Part shown: positions 17,542-25,785 of the stretch, piece by piece
Position numbering within the stretch: the stretch's first letter is position 1
Layout of the letters: each line of letters begins with the position of its first letter
Assembly: GCA_040754335.1 (NCBI GenBank)
Contig: JBFMCV010000005.1
Coordinates: forward strand, 124,001-188,000
DNA from: Thermodesulfobacteriota bacterium
GTDB taxonomy: Bacteria > Desulfobacterota_D > UBA1144 > Nemesobacterales > UBA2774
DNA: 64,000 nt
Reading direction: 5' to 3'
Notes under the pieces: model-generated
Database searches by the model: none
What the model was told of the DNA's origin: nothing
Seen by the model: the letters and a program-made list of their open reading frames with translations, nothing else
Position numbers and translations under genes: made by a program

Positions 17542-18117
17542 TCAATAATAATTCAGGTCGCTGTCTATCCAGTATTTCTCGCCGCCGACGTTCGTGCGGA
17601 GTGCGATACCCTGCTTGGTAAGCTGATAAATGACGATGTCGGATTCGAATGGCACATTACCGCTAGCTGCCGAACCCTGTGTTTTGGATTTCAACACAGC
17701 ATCGCCCTGAACTCCGAAATCCCACCCGCTGCTGATAAACTGCCTCATCACCGCAGGGTTATTGAAGATTATCAGCTCCCTGAAATCGGTAAGCGCCACA
17801 CCGAGGCCGACTCCTCCCCCGGCCATCCTCATGAATGTAGTTTTTCCGTTCGAATTGTCTGTCACCACCCCGTATCCGTTCCCCGAGCCGAGTATGAGGA
17901 GCTGGGTATTGATATTGCTGAAAACGCCGTATCCGGCCGAATTTTTGACCAGGTCCTCCATGTAAGGGCTTTTTTGATAGATCTCCGCGAGGGTATTATC
18001 CCTCATCTGGAGTATGTAAGCCCTCTGGGATACGGGGGTGTTGCCCTTGGGCTTAGCGCACCCGAAAAAAGCAAAAGCGGTAAGCAGTACCGAAAAAAGA
18101 AGCAAACTTATTCTCAT
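17542..18117 (-). CDS. SYLF/YSC84-domain lipoprotein
   Basis: 191 residues. I choose the ATG at 18117 because GAGGAGA lies just ahead of it; the frame opens 12 codons further up without such a site. The N-terminus is a lipoprotein signal with lipobox FFGC (Cys20). The SYLF (lipid-binding, YSC84-like) domain follows, with NSAGYGVFSNINTQLLILGSGNGYGV, GGGVGLGVALTDFRELIIF and FGVQGDAV. Eukaryotic SYLF proteins bind phosphoinositides; bacterial forms are envelope lipoproteins of unknown role. It lies 31 bp upstream of maf. Confidence 0.88.
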   Translation of the reverse strand: MRISLLLFSVLLTAFAFFGCAKPKGNTPVSQRAYILQMRDNTLAEIYQKSPYMEDLVKNSAGYGVFSNINTQLLILGSGNGYGVVTDNSNGKTTFMRMAGGGVGLGVALTDFRELIIFNNPAVMRQFISSGWDFGVQGDAVLKSKTQGSAASGNVPFESDIVIYQLTKQGIALRTNVGGEKYWIDSDLNYY

Positions 18118-18326
18118 AACATATCTCCTCATACGGGAATTTTGATTACTCATAACACTAAACCGTGTTCTCGAATTATTTATTTTAACTTATTCCCACC
18201 CACTCCATAACGGTTAAAATTCGATGCGCCGCTGTCAGGTCTTATTATATCACGGACACTGGCAATGACTGAAAAAGGCACATATAATGTCTTCTTTCCG
18301 TAACGCGTCAGCCAATTTCGGTCTCG

Positions 18327-19712
18327 ATGTACAATCACGCAATGAATTCCGGGAAAAAGAGCGGAATCGTAATTCTTACTTCGGCCATAGCCGCCCTCGC
18401 CGGCCTGCTGCTGGGTTATGACACGGGGTCGATAAGCGGGGCGCTGGGGTTTATATCGGACGAGTTCCGCCTTGACACGGTGGGGAAAGGCAGCGTCGTC
18501 TCGATTGTGCTCATTGGCGGGATAATCGGGGCGTTCATTAACGGCGTATTCGCAGACAGGCTCGGGAGAAAGTTGACCGTGCAGGGGGCGGCGCTCCTCT
18601 TCATCGCGGGAGCTGCGGGGTCGGCGTTATCACCCTCGGCAGGCGCGCTTCTCGTTTCGAGGTTCATACTCGGACTCGCGCTCGGTGCGGTTTCCGCTTC
18701 CGCACCACTCTACATCGCCGAGATTTCCCCAGCCTCAGGCAGAGGGAGGCTGGTGACGTATTTTCAGCTCGCGATCACAATAGGCATCCTGCTCGGCTAT
18801 TTCATCGACAGGTCGCTTACAGTATCCGGGGACTGGAGGTTCATGCTCGGGACGAGCGTGATTCCGGCAACAGTATTGCTCTCCGGAATGTTCATACTCC
18901 CCCCGAGCCCCAGGTGGCTGATAAAAATGGGGCGAGAGGAGGCGGCGAGAAAAACGCTCCTCAAAATCAGCGGCGGGGACGAGGCGCTGACCGATTCGGA
19001 ATTGAACGATATTCGGCACGTGCTATCCATGGAAACGAACGGAGGTTTCGCGTATATGCTCAGGCCGCCCGTAAGCCGCGCGCTCGTTACGGGGGTCGGG
19101 CTTTTCCTCATACAGCAGTTCGTCGGGATAAACACAGTGATGTATTACGCGCCTTCCCTGTTCAGGGAAGCGGGAATGGAATCGCACGATAGCGCCATCC
19201 TTGCGACGGTGAGCGTCGGCGTCATGAACGTGCTCGCGACTTTCATCGCCGTATGGCTCATAGACAAGGCGGGGCGGAAGCCGCTCCTCTATGCGGGCCT
19301 CACGGGGATGCTCGTTTCGTTAACGGCGATAGGAGGCGTGTTCGCGCTAGGGGGGTCGGGCGGCGGACTCGAGACCGGTAAAGCGACCGTGATCACCGTC
19401 TGGATTTACATAGCATGCTTCGCTTTCTCATTGGGTCCTGTCCCCTGGATCATAATGACGGAAATATTCCCCCTCAACGTAAGGGGCAGGGCCGTGAGCA
19501 TCGCTACGATGTCGAGCTGGGGGGCCAATCTAATAGTCTCGTTCTCTTTTCTGCCGCTATTAGAAGCGGCCGGGGCGGCGTATACCTACTGGCTATACGC
19601 GCTAGTGAGCCTTCTCGGGATAGTATTTGTATGGAGGCTGGTGCCGGAAACGAAGGGCCTGTCACTCGAAGAGATAGAGGAAAGATTGCTGGCTGGAAAA
19701 AGGCGGTTTTGA
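18327..19712 (+). CDS. MFS sugar porter (XylE/GalP/GLUT-like)
   Basis: 461 residues, 12 membrane segments. Sugar-porter signatures are all visible: LLLGYDTGSISGAL in TM1, DRLGRK after TM2, a PPSPRWLIKMGR variant of the PESPRW loop, QQFVGINTVMYYAP in TM7 (sugar-contacting QQ), GRKPLL, and PETKGLSLEEIEE at the end. Probably a proton-coupled monosaccharide uptake system. The frame allows starts at 18327 or 18342 (MNSGKKSG); neither has a strong Shine-Dalgarno. It ends 22 bp from a convergent gene. Confidence 0.94.
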   Translation: MYNHAMNSGKKSGIVILTSAIAALAGLLLGYDTGSISGALGFISDEFRLDTVGKGSVVSIVLIGGIIGAFINGVFADRLGRKLTVQGAALLFIAGAAGSALSPSAGALLVSRFILGLALGAVSASAPLYIAEISPASGRGRLVTYFQLAITIGILLGYFIDRSLTVSGDWRFMLGTSVIPATVLLSGMFILPPSPRWLIKMGREEAARKTLLKISGGDEALTDSELNDIRHVLSMETNGGFAYMLRPPVSRALVTGVGLFLIQQFVGINTVMYYAPSLFREAGMESHDSAILATVSVGVMNVLATFIAVWLIDKAGRKPLLYAGLTGMLVSLTAIGGVFALGGSGGGLETGKATVITVWIYIACFAFSLGPVPWIIMTEIFPLNVRGRAVSIATMSSWGANLIVSFSFLPLLEAAGAAYTYWLYALVSLLGIVFVWRLVPETKGLSLEEIEERLLAGKRRF

Positions 19713-19734
19713 CAGCGGGGAAATATATACAACG

Positions 19735-20118
19735 TCAGCCCTTTCCGTCTATCTCCTGGAAGACCTCTTTGGCGAGCCTGAGACCGTTCAGCGTAGCGGG
19801 AAAACCGGCGTAGACAAGGACCTGAATGAGCACTTCGACGACCTCTTCCCGCGTGCAGCCGCAGTTGAGCGCGCCTTTTATATGAATCTTCAACTGGTTG
19901 GGCGCAGTCCCTATGGCGGCAAGAGCTGCTACCGCCGTGATCTCGCGTGATTTCATGTCGAGACCGGGCCTCGACGATATCTCGCCGAAGACGAATTCCA
20001 TCATGTACCGCACCATGTCGGGGGCTATGTCGCCAAGGCTCTCGGCAGTCCTCTTCGAGGCGCCCGGCGAAATCTCTTCGAGTTTCTCAACTCCCCGCTT
20101 ATATTTATCTTCGGACAT
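19735..20118 (-). CDS. Carboxymuconolactone decarboxylase-family protein
   Basis: 127 residues, all-helical CMD fold. The conserved HIKGALNCGCTREEVVEVL (about 79-97) and the REITAVAALAA helix match the PcaC-like subgroup, which lacks the AhpD CxxC thiol pair. No other protocatechuate-pathway gene is nearby, so the actual reaction is open; the divergent ABM gene 115 bp away may be a functional partner. Stop codon close to the end of the sugar porter. Confidence 0.9.
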   Translation of the reverse strand: MSEDKYKRGVEKLEEISPGASKRTAESLGDIAPDMVRYMMEFVFGEISSRPGLDMKSREITAVAALAAIGTAPNQLKIHIKGALNCGCTREEVVEVLIQVLVYAGFPATLNGLRLAKEVFQEIDGKG

Positions 20119-20232
20119 TATATCTCTCCCTGACCCTTAACAACGCACCTTATTGCCTCTCCGGTCAAGCTTGAAAACGGCCCCGACCAAGCCTATACTA
20201 CGGTTTTTCGCCGAGTTTGTAAAGGGGGATAA

Positions 20233-20535
20233 ATGCTCATACTCATAGCGAAGTTCAGGACCAAACCGGAGCGCAGGAAGGAGATGACGGATATGTCGAG
20301 AGGGATGCTAGGGCCGTCGAGGAGCGAGGACGGTTGCATCCTCTACGAATTCCTCCAGGACCCGTTCGATCCGGATTCGTTCACGTTTTATGAAAAGTGG
20401 AGGAGCAGGCGGGACCTCGACCTGCATTTCGAGATGCCGCACTTCAAGGAATTCGAGAAAAAATTCCCGGAGCTCATAGAAGGACCCGAGAGCGTCGTCG
20501 CGTACGAGGTCTCGGGGGAGGAGAGGATTGCGTGA
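20233..20535 (+). CDS. ABM-domain (YgiN-like) monooxygenase family protein
   Basis: 100 residues forming one antibiotic-biosynthesis-monooxygenase (dimeric alpha/beta barrel) domain, with ILIAKFRTKPERRKEM at the start and a central GCILYEFLQDP...FTFYEKW pattern. Members range from quinol monooxygenases to heme-degrading enzymes; no heme-ligand or active-site pattern allows a choice. An AAGGGGGATAA ribosome-binding site precedes the ATG. It is divergent from the CMD-family gene. Confidence 0.88.
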   Translation: MLILIAKFRTKPERRKEMTDMSRGMLGPSRSEDGCILYEFLQDPFDPDSFTFYEKWRSRRDLDLHFEMPHFKEFEKKFPELIEGPESVVAYEVSGEERIA

Positions 20536-20601
20536 ACTCCGAGCCTTTACGAGCGAGCAGGAATTAGGGGGATTTAAAAGGAAAAGAAAAATCCCTCCCG
20601 A

Positions 20602-20621
20602 CCTCCCTTTACAAAGGGAGG
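20602..20621. repeat. CCTCCCTTT / AAAGGGAGG hairpin
   Basis: Perfect 9-bp stem with a two-base loop, preceded by AAAATCCCTCCCGA and followed by AATGAAA. Sister elements with the order AAATCC(C)...CCCTCCTT(T)...AAGGAGGGAATTAAAG are at 20708-20728 and 22704-22724. Confidence 0.75.
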
Positions 20622-20644
20622 AATGAAATGCAAAGAAGGACGAG

Positions 20645-20674
20645 ATTGCCGCGGCTCCTTCGGAGCCTCGCAAT
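20645..20674. repeat. ATTGC-GGCTCC-TTC-GGAGCC-GCAAT repeat
   Basis: Imperfect long palindrome with inner 6-bp and outer 5-bp arms, followed by GACAG. The pattern 'GTCATTGCGAGGCTCC...' on the other strand is a common REP-like element in proteobacterial-type genomes (general knowledge). Confidence 0.7.
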
Positions 20675-20747
20675 GACAGAACAAACAAAAAGAAAAATCC
20701 TCCCCTGCCCTCCTTTTTCTAAGGAGGGAATTAAAGAAAAAAACGAG

Positions 20748-20768
20748 ATGCTGAAACGAGTTCAGCAT
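20748..20768. repeat. ATGCTGAA / TTCAGCAT hairpin
   Basis: Perfect 8-bp inverted repeat with loop ACGAG, followed by GACA, the same trailer as the neighbouring GGCTCC element and the ATTCCCGA element at 22654-22678. Confidence 0.75.
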
Positions 20769-21039
20769 GACAAAGACAGATTTCTCGCGCTGCTCGAAAT
20801 GACAGAACTATGATGTACCCCCCTCACCCTAGCCCTCTCCCACAAAGGGGGAGAGGGAGGAAAAGAACCGTGCTTCGACTAGCTCAGCACGAACGTGTTT
20901 GCTGGTTGCGTTATTAAGCAGCGGAAATACGGAGGGAACGGGTACGAGCGCAGGTTGTGCGCCTCAGGGCGAACGGGTTGAGAGGAGAGATTGAGCGGGA
21001 TTGGACATTAAAGTCCCGGCGCTTTATGATTAACTACCC

Positions 21040-22653
21040 ATGTTTAGGATTGCCGCCGTTATCTTCACAGCCGTTCTGCTAATCACCGGATGCGGGAATA
21101 ACAACCAGTCGATCGATATAACACAAAAAGACACTCTCAACGTGAACCTGGGGAACGAGCCTCCGACGCTCGACTGGTCGCTCGCGACTGACAGCACGTC
21201 CGTCAATATCATCAACAACATAATGGAGGGGCTCACGAAGTTCGGAGAGGACTTCACGCCCGAGCCCGAGCTCGCCGAGAGCTGGGAGGTGAGCGAAGAC
21301 GGGAAGACGTATACATTTAAAATCAGGGAAGGGGTGAAGTGGACCGACGGGAAACCGCTCACGGCGGGCGACTTCGAATACTCCTGGAAGAGGGTGCTTA
21401 ACCCGGAGACGGGGGGCGACTACGCGTACTCGCTATACGACGTGGAGAACGCCGAGGAATACAACACGGGAAAGATAACTGACCCGGACAAGGTGGGCGT
21501 GAAGGCGCTCGATGACAGGACCCTCAATGTGAGGCTCAAGAGGCCGGCCGCCTACTTCCCGAGCATGCTCGCATTCATAACGACATTCCCCCAGAGAAAG
21601 GACGTCATAGAAAAGCACGGGCTCGAGTGGACTGAGCCTGAGAATATAGTCACGCTCGGCCCTTATGCGCTCACGTCGTGGAGGCACCACGACAACATAG
21701 TCCTCACGGAATACCCCGGATATTGGGGGGAGAAGCCCAGGGTCAAAAGGGTGAAGCTGATAATGAACGAGAACCCGTCCTCGGCGCTCGCGCAGTACGA
21801 GAGCGGGGAGCTCGATTACGCCGACAGCAAGAGCATACCGCCTCTCGAAGTGCCGAGGCTGCGGGACCTGCCCGATTTCACGGCTACGCTCCAGTTCAGG
21901 GTCAATTACATCGCGTTTAACGTGGAGAAGCCGCCATTCGACAACCCGCTCGTCAGGAAGGCGTTCGCCGCATCCATAGACAGGAACAGCCTAGTGGGCC
22001 TGATACAGGGCGCGGGCGTTACGACGACGTCCTGGATACCCAAGAACATGCTCGGATACAACCCGGATATAGGAATAGAGTTTAACCCGGAGCAGGCGAG
22101 AAAATGGCTGGCCGAAGCGGGATACCCGGACGGGAAGGGTTTCCCGAAGGTCACGTTCCTCTGGCCCGACGTGAGCAACAACAGGGTGATAGCGGAAGCG
22201 CTCCAGAGCATGTGGAAGGAGTATCTCGGGATCGAGGTCGAGCTAATGAACCAGGAGTGGAAGGTGTACCTGAGCACGATAAACACGGACCCGCCCGAGA
22301 TACACAGGGCCGGCTGGGGAGCGGACTTCCCTGACCCCCACAACTTCATGTCTATATTCACGTGCATTTCCGGAAACAACAGGACGAGGTGGTGCAACAG
22401 GGAGTACGATGCGCTCGTCGAGAAGGCTGCCGAAGAGCCCGAGCCGGGGAAGAGGAAGGAGATATACGACCAGGCGCAAAAGATCCTACTCGAAACAGAC
22501 GCGCCCGTCGCGCCTTTCTATATATCGAACCAGCAGAACATGATAAAGCCTTACGTGATGGGGCTTAAGCCGAACCCGCTCGACCACATCATATATAAGT
22601 ACGTGTATTTTGAGGATGGCGTGGTGAAGGATGGGAAGGAAGCGGCGGAGTAG
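21040..22653 (+). CDS. oppA: Oligopeptide-type ABC transporter substrate-binding lipoprotein
   Basis: 537 residues, SBP_bac_5 family. The N-terminus is a lipoprotein signal with LITGC (Cys18), so the mature protein is membrane-anchored in the periplasm. Family motifs include LNVNLGNEPPTLDWS, ESWEVSEDGKTYTFKIREGVKW and GDFEYSWKRVLNPETG; this order is typical of OppA/MppA. It binds short peptides, possibly murein peptides. Unusually, no permease or ATPase gene is next to it: it stands alone between two repeat clusters, so it must share a transporter encoded elsewhere. Confidence 0.92.
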   Translation: MFRIAAVIFTAVLLITGCGNNNQSIDITQKDTLNVNLGNEPPTLDWSLATDSTSVNIINNIMEGLTKFGEDFTPEPELAESWEVSEDGKTYTFKIREGVKWTDGKPLTAGDFEYSWKRVLNPETGGDYAYSLYDVENAEEYNTGKITDPDKVGVKALDDRTLNVRLKRPAAYFPSMLAFITTFPQRKDVIEKHGLEWTEPENIVTLGPYALTSWRHHDNIVLTEYPGYWGEKPRVKRVKLIMNENPSSALAQYESGELDYADSKSIPPLEVPRLRDLPDFTATLQFRVNYIAFNVEKPPFDNPLVRKAFAASIDRNSLVGLIQGAGVTTTSWIPKNMLGYNPDIGIEFNPEQARKWLAEAGYPDGKGFPKVTFLWPDVSNNRVIAEALQSMWKEYLGIEVELMNQEWKVYLSTINTDPPEIHRAGWGADFPDPHNFMSIFTCISGNNRTRWCNREYDALVEKAAEEPEPGKRKEIYDQAQKILLETDAPVAPFYISNQQNMIKPYVMGLKPNPLDHIIYKYVYFEDGVVKDGKEAAE

Positions 22654-22678
22654 ATTCCCGATAAAAGCGTTCGGGAAT
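22654..22678. repeat. ATTCCCGA / TCGGGAAT hairpin
   Basis: Perfect 8-bp inverted repeat with a 9-base loop, starting directly after the oppA stop codon and followed by GACAG. It may serve as the transcript end for oppA, but there is no T-run; membership of the repeat set is the better explanation. Confidence 0.7.
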
Positions 22679-22703
22679 GACAGAAGGAGAAAATCCACCC
22701 TTA

Positions 22704-22851
22704 CCCTCCTTTATGAAAGGAGGGAATTAAAGATGAAAGATTAGTTTCTGAATCGAGTCTGAAATAGCGGAATTGGTGTAAGGTACACCCCCACCCAGAT
22801 CCCGGATCGGAGTCCGGGACAGGCCCTCCCCCCTCCTGTTGAGGGGGAGGG
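22704..22851. repeat. Repeat cluster C: CCCTCCTTT hairpin, TCCCGGA hairpin and CCCTCCCCC hairpin
   Basis: Three elements in 150 bp: CCCTCCTTT-ATG-AAAGGAGGG (22704-22724), TCCCGGA/TCCGGGA (22800-22819), and CCCTCCCCC/GGGGGAGGG (22824-22851). The second and third form one composite unit starting ACCCCCACCCA; a diverged copy of the composite, with CCCTGAA/TTCAGGG in place of TCCCGGA/TCCGGGA, lies near 48168-48235. The convergent ends of oppA and an LLM gene flank the cluster. Confidence 0.75.
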
Positions 22852-22897
22852 AATTTTAAAAAGGCTGAAAGAGCAGAGGATGCAGGAAAGTAAATGG

Positions 22898-23950
22898 TCA
22901 GCCTTTGAAGTAGGGGATGATGTCCTTTGCGTATGTCTTGAGCGCCTTTTCGGGGTCGGGGCTGAATCTGTAGAAAAGGACGAAGTGCCTTACGCCCTTG
23001 CTTATGTATTTCTCTATCTTTTTGATGCAGTCCTTCGCCGACCCGGTTATCGTGAAGTCGATTATAGCTTCCCTGGGGAAGAACTGGCCTATCTGCCTGA
23101 ACTTCTGCCTCCCGGCTTCGTCCTGCGGGATGACGTTGAAGTAGTTGAGGCCGTGGTATTCCTCGGGGATATTCACGTCGTATCCCGCTTTCTTTAGCTG
23201 GTCCTGCATGACGAGGACGTATTTGAAGGGCTCGAGCGTCTTGTATGCCTCGTCCTCGTTCTTGCCGAGTGAAGTGAACACCCAGAGCGCCGGGTCTATA
23301 TCTTTCATCTTGCGTCCGGCTTCCTTTGCGCTCTCCTTTATCACGCCCAGATATTCGGCGTAGAGCTTGGGGTTCAAGTCTATCGGGAGCCATCCGTCGC
23401 CTAATTCACCGACGAGCCTGAGTCCCTTGGGGGTGTGCGTCGCTATGTACATAGGTATGCGGTTCCTCTTGTAGGGCTTCACCTGCAAAAACGCGTCCTT
23501 AAGCTCGAAGAACTCACCCTTGTAATCGACAGGGCCGTCGGCAGCCCAGAGTTTCTGCATCACCTGCATAGATTCCCGGAGCCTCGTGAGGGGCTTGTTC
23601 CATTTGATGCCGTAAGCGTCCAGGTTCATTGACTCGCCCACGCCCAGAGTGAGGGTGACTCGACCCTTGGAGAGGTGGTCTATAGATGCCAATCTCTGAG
23701 CGAACACGGCGGGGTGCATCCTGTGGGGGTCGGAGACAGTGCCGAGGCTTATATTCTTCGTCATCATCGCGGCCGCGGTCGCAATCGTCCAGGCCTCGTG
23801 CGCTTCGGTGGGGGAGACGAAGACCACGTGGTCGGGATACCAGACGGTATCGAATCCGAGCTTGTCCGCCATTACTGAGAACTTGAGAAGCCCGTCCAGA
23901 TCGGCCCCAGGCATGGGGGCGGAGAGCCCGAACCTTATATCTTTAGCCAT
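22898..23950 (-). CDS. LLM-class (F420- or flavin-dependent) oxidoreductase, MER-like
   Basis: 350 residues starting at MAKDIRFGLSAP; a frame extension of 59 codons upstream is not family-like and a weak AGGTGC ribosome-binding site stands before this ATG. Luciferase-like TIM barrel: GFDTVWYPDHVVFVSP (about 33-48), RMHPAVFAQRLASIDHLSKGR and LTLGVGESMNLDAYG. The GE/GESMN motif after the fifth strand and the overall pattern are most like F420-dependent glucose-6-phosphate dehydrogenase and methylene-tetrahydromethanopterin reductase relatives. With npdG in the same window, F420 is the likely cofactor, but FMN cannot be excluded. Divergent from the next LLM gene. Confidence 0.88.
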   Translation of the reverse strand: MAKDIRFGLSAPMPGADLDGLLKFSVMADKLGFDTVWYPDHVVFVSPTEAHEAWTIATAAAMMTKNISLGTVSDPHRMHPAVFAQRLASIDHLSKGRVTLTLGVGESMNLDAYGIKWNKPLTRLRESMQVMQKLWAADGPVDYKGEFFELKDAFLQVKPYKRNRIPMYIATHTPKGLRLVGELGDGWLPIDLNPKLYAEYLGVIKESAKEAGRKMKDIDPALWVFTSLGKNEDEAYKTLEPFKYVLVMQDQLKKAGYDVNIPEEYHGLNYFNVIPQDEAGRQKFRQIGQFFPREAIIDFTITGSAKDCIKKIEKYISKGVRHFVLFYRFSPDPEKALKTYAKDIIPYFKG

Positions 23951-24127
23951 TTTTTTTTGCACCTCGCAGTGGATTGTAAAACTCATTATAAACCGAAGCG
24001 CGGGAAAAAAACAAGGCTTCGTTTGCACGAGCCGGAGCAAGCGGAAAATAAACGGGCCCGGGATGGATTTCGAAGAACGGCGGATGTTATAATAAGCCCG
24101 AAATATCCGGCTTGAGGAGGAAAGCAT

Positions 24128-25150
24128 ATGAAATTCGGCGTCGGGCTATTCGGGATGCAGACTCATCAGGAGCTTCCGTACACACACCCGCAGATATACA
24201 AGAACACGCTCGAGCAGGTAAAGCTCGCCGAGAAGGTGAATTTCGAATCCGCGTGGATATCCGAGCACCATTTTCTCGACGACGGGTACTGCCCTTCCCC
24301 CGCGGTGACGGCGGCGGCGATGGCGGCGGTCACGTCCAGGATAAGAATAGGCTCTGCGGGTATCATACTCCCCCTCCACAACCCGCTGAAGGTGGCGGAG
24401 GACGCGGCGGTGGTCGACAACATATCGGACGGGAGGTTCGACCTCGGCGTCGTGCTCGGATACAGGAAGGAGGAGTATGAGGGTATGGGGGTGCCCATGA
24501 AGCAAAGGCCCTCGCGAATGGACGAGGGGATAGAGGTGCTTGAGAAGGCGCTCACGGGGGAGAAATTCAGCTACGAGGGGAGGAGGTACAGGTTCGAGAA
24601 CGCGAAGCTCACGCCGAGGCCAGTGCAGAACCCGATTCCGTTATACGTAGGCGCTTTCGAGGAGCCCGCGATAAGAAGGGCTGGGAGGTTCGGATACCCG
24701 CTGCTCATAGGCCCCGGAAGGACAGTTGAAATGGTGAGGGACACGCTCGGGTTCTATAACGACGAGGCGAAGAAGCACGGAAGAGACCCGGATAGGGCTG
24801 AGCACATACTACTGAGAGAGACGTTCGTATCCCCCGGCCGGAGGAATGCGGTCGAAGGGGGGAACAAGTATATAATCAGCATGTATAAGTTCTACTTCTC
24901 GCTCGGCGTGAAGATGTTCGTCCGGGGGAAGCAGCTCACCGGGTTGGACGACCCGATGTTCAAGCACCTCGCCGAAGACAGGTTCATAATCGGGACGCCC
25001 GAAGACTGCGTCGAGGAGATAAGAAAGTACAGGGACGAGCTCGGGATCAGGTACATAGTCTGCCGGATGGTGTTCCCCCAGGCCCCGCACGAGGTCATTT
25101 CAGGGCTGATAAAGACGTTCGGGAGGAAGGTCATACCGAATGTCGGGTGA
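24128..25150 (+). CDS. LLM-class flavin-/F420-dependent oxidoreductase
   Basis: 340 residues of bacterial luciferase-like fold: ESAWISEHHFLDDGYCPSP (about 39-57), GSAGIILPLHNPLKVAEDAAVVD and LGVVLGYRKEEYEGMG. The EHHFLDDGYCPSP variant is shared with the gene at 52753, so the two are paralogues of one subfamily, distinct from the gene at 22898. GAGGAGGAAAG lies just before the ATG. It is divergently arranged with the LLM gene at 22898-23950; the 177-bp space between them must hold both promoters, but no clear -10/-35 pair stands out. Substrate unknown. Confidence 0.88.
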   Translation: MKFGVGLFGMQTHQELPYTHPQIYKNTLEQVKLAEKVNFESAWISEHHFLDDGYCPSPAVTAAAMAAVTSRIRIGSAGIILPLHNPLKVAEDAAVVDNISDGRFDLGVVLGYRKEEYEGMGVPMKQRPSRMDEGIEVLEKALTGEKFSYEGRRYRFENAKLTPRPVQNPIPLYVGAFEEPAIRRAGRFGYPLLIGPGRTVEMVRDTLGFYNDEAKKHGRDPDRAEHILLRETFVSPGRRNAVEGGNKYIISMYKFYFSLGVKMFVRGKQLTGLDDPMFKHLAEDRFIIGTPEDCVEEIRKYRDELGIRYIVCRMVFPQAPHEVISGLIKTFGRKVIPNVG

Positions 25151-25785
25151 GAAAAGGGGGAGCGCGATGTCCGCGTGTCATCCATTGCAGGTGTCAAGCA
25201 ATTCGGAGATAAAAGATGATGGAGAGGACAGCATTATATTTTGTGACAGCAATGTATCGTTGGCTGCCCTCATCTTTCTTAAAGACTTGGAATACATAAA
25301 GAAGGCAAAATATGTTTTTCTTCTTTTCCTCGATGAAAACACACATAGTGTGTCTTATGAGAAAGATCACGCACTTAGTGTTTAAAAGTACGAGTGAGAA
25401 TTGTGGCTGAACATACGCACTTCGATCCTTCGACTTCGCTCAGGACAGGCGCGCAATTAAGTATCGGCTCCATTGCTTGACTAAAACTGAGAAGCGACAG
25501 AGAGATCATATACGAGTGCAGGTTCTGCGCCTCAGTGCGAACGGGTTTAGTTGAGCAGAGTAGGAGATGAGGATCTCATGCCCGCGGGTGCTCACCCGCC
25601 GCCAATTCTGTAATGTCGGGAAAGATAAATCCCGCGCTATTACCTGTCACCCAGGAGAATTTTAACTCTCAATAATTTAACACTTACAATCCATGTCAGC
25701 ATTACGCTCAATCGACCGCACTTGAATTCTCATTGACGGATAGTTATGATGTTCATGAATTAAAGCTCTTTTGAAAATTTATAGG
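25151..25785. repeat. Repeat cluster D upstream of the cobalamin riboswitch
   Basis: About 630 bp with no credible gene. Elements: ACACACATAGTGTGTCTTATG (25337-25357; arms ACACA/TGTGT, same tail as at 9469), a GCACTTAGTGT relative (25371-25381), CCTTCGACTTCGCTCAGGACAGG (25427-25449), TACGAGTGCAGGTTCTGCGCCTCAGTGCGAACGGG near 25519-25554 (sister copy at 20942-20977) and GCGGGTG-CT-CACCCGC (25584-25599). The final 150 bp before the riboswitch are AT-rich and should contain the promoter of the B12 operon; no unambiguous hexamer pair is visible. Confidence 0.7.
25584..25599. repeat. GCGGGTG-CT-CACCCGC palindrome, copy 3
   Basis: Perfect 7-bp inverted repeat identical to 9759-9774, again preceded by a TGCC/CTGC context and followed by CGC. 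Its trailing sequence (CAATTCTG) differs from that of the two copies at 9.6-9.8 kb. Confidence 0.75.

Larger units (their letters stand above)
20536..21039. repeat. Repeat cluster B between the ABM gene and oppA
   Basis: 500 bp without a gene, made almost wholly of short palindromic repeats: 20602-20621 (CCTCCCTTT-AC-AAAGGGAGG), 20645-20674 (ATTGC..GGCTCC-TTC-GGAGCC..GCAAT), 20708-20728 (CCCTCCTT/AAGGAGGG), 20748-20768 (ATGCTGAA/TTCAGCAT), 20833-20857 (CCCTCTCCC/GGGAGAGGG) and 20872-20895 (TGCTTCGACTAGCTCAGCACG). Several are followed by the same trailer, ATGACA(G). Each is a separate family with copies elsewhere in the window. Confidence 0.8.

Noticed and set aside
20628-20813. Short open frame in repeat cluster B
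   Set aside because: Composed of the repeat elements themselves, with no independent coding signal.
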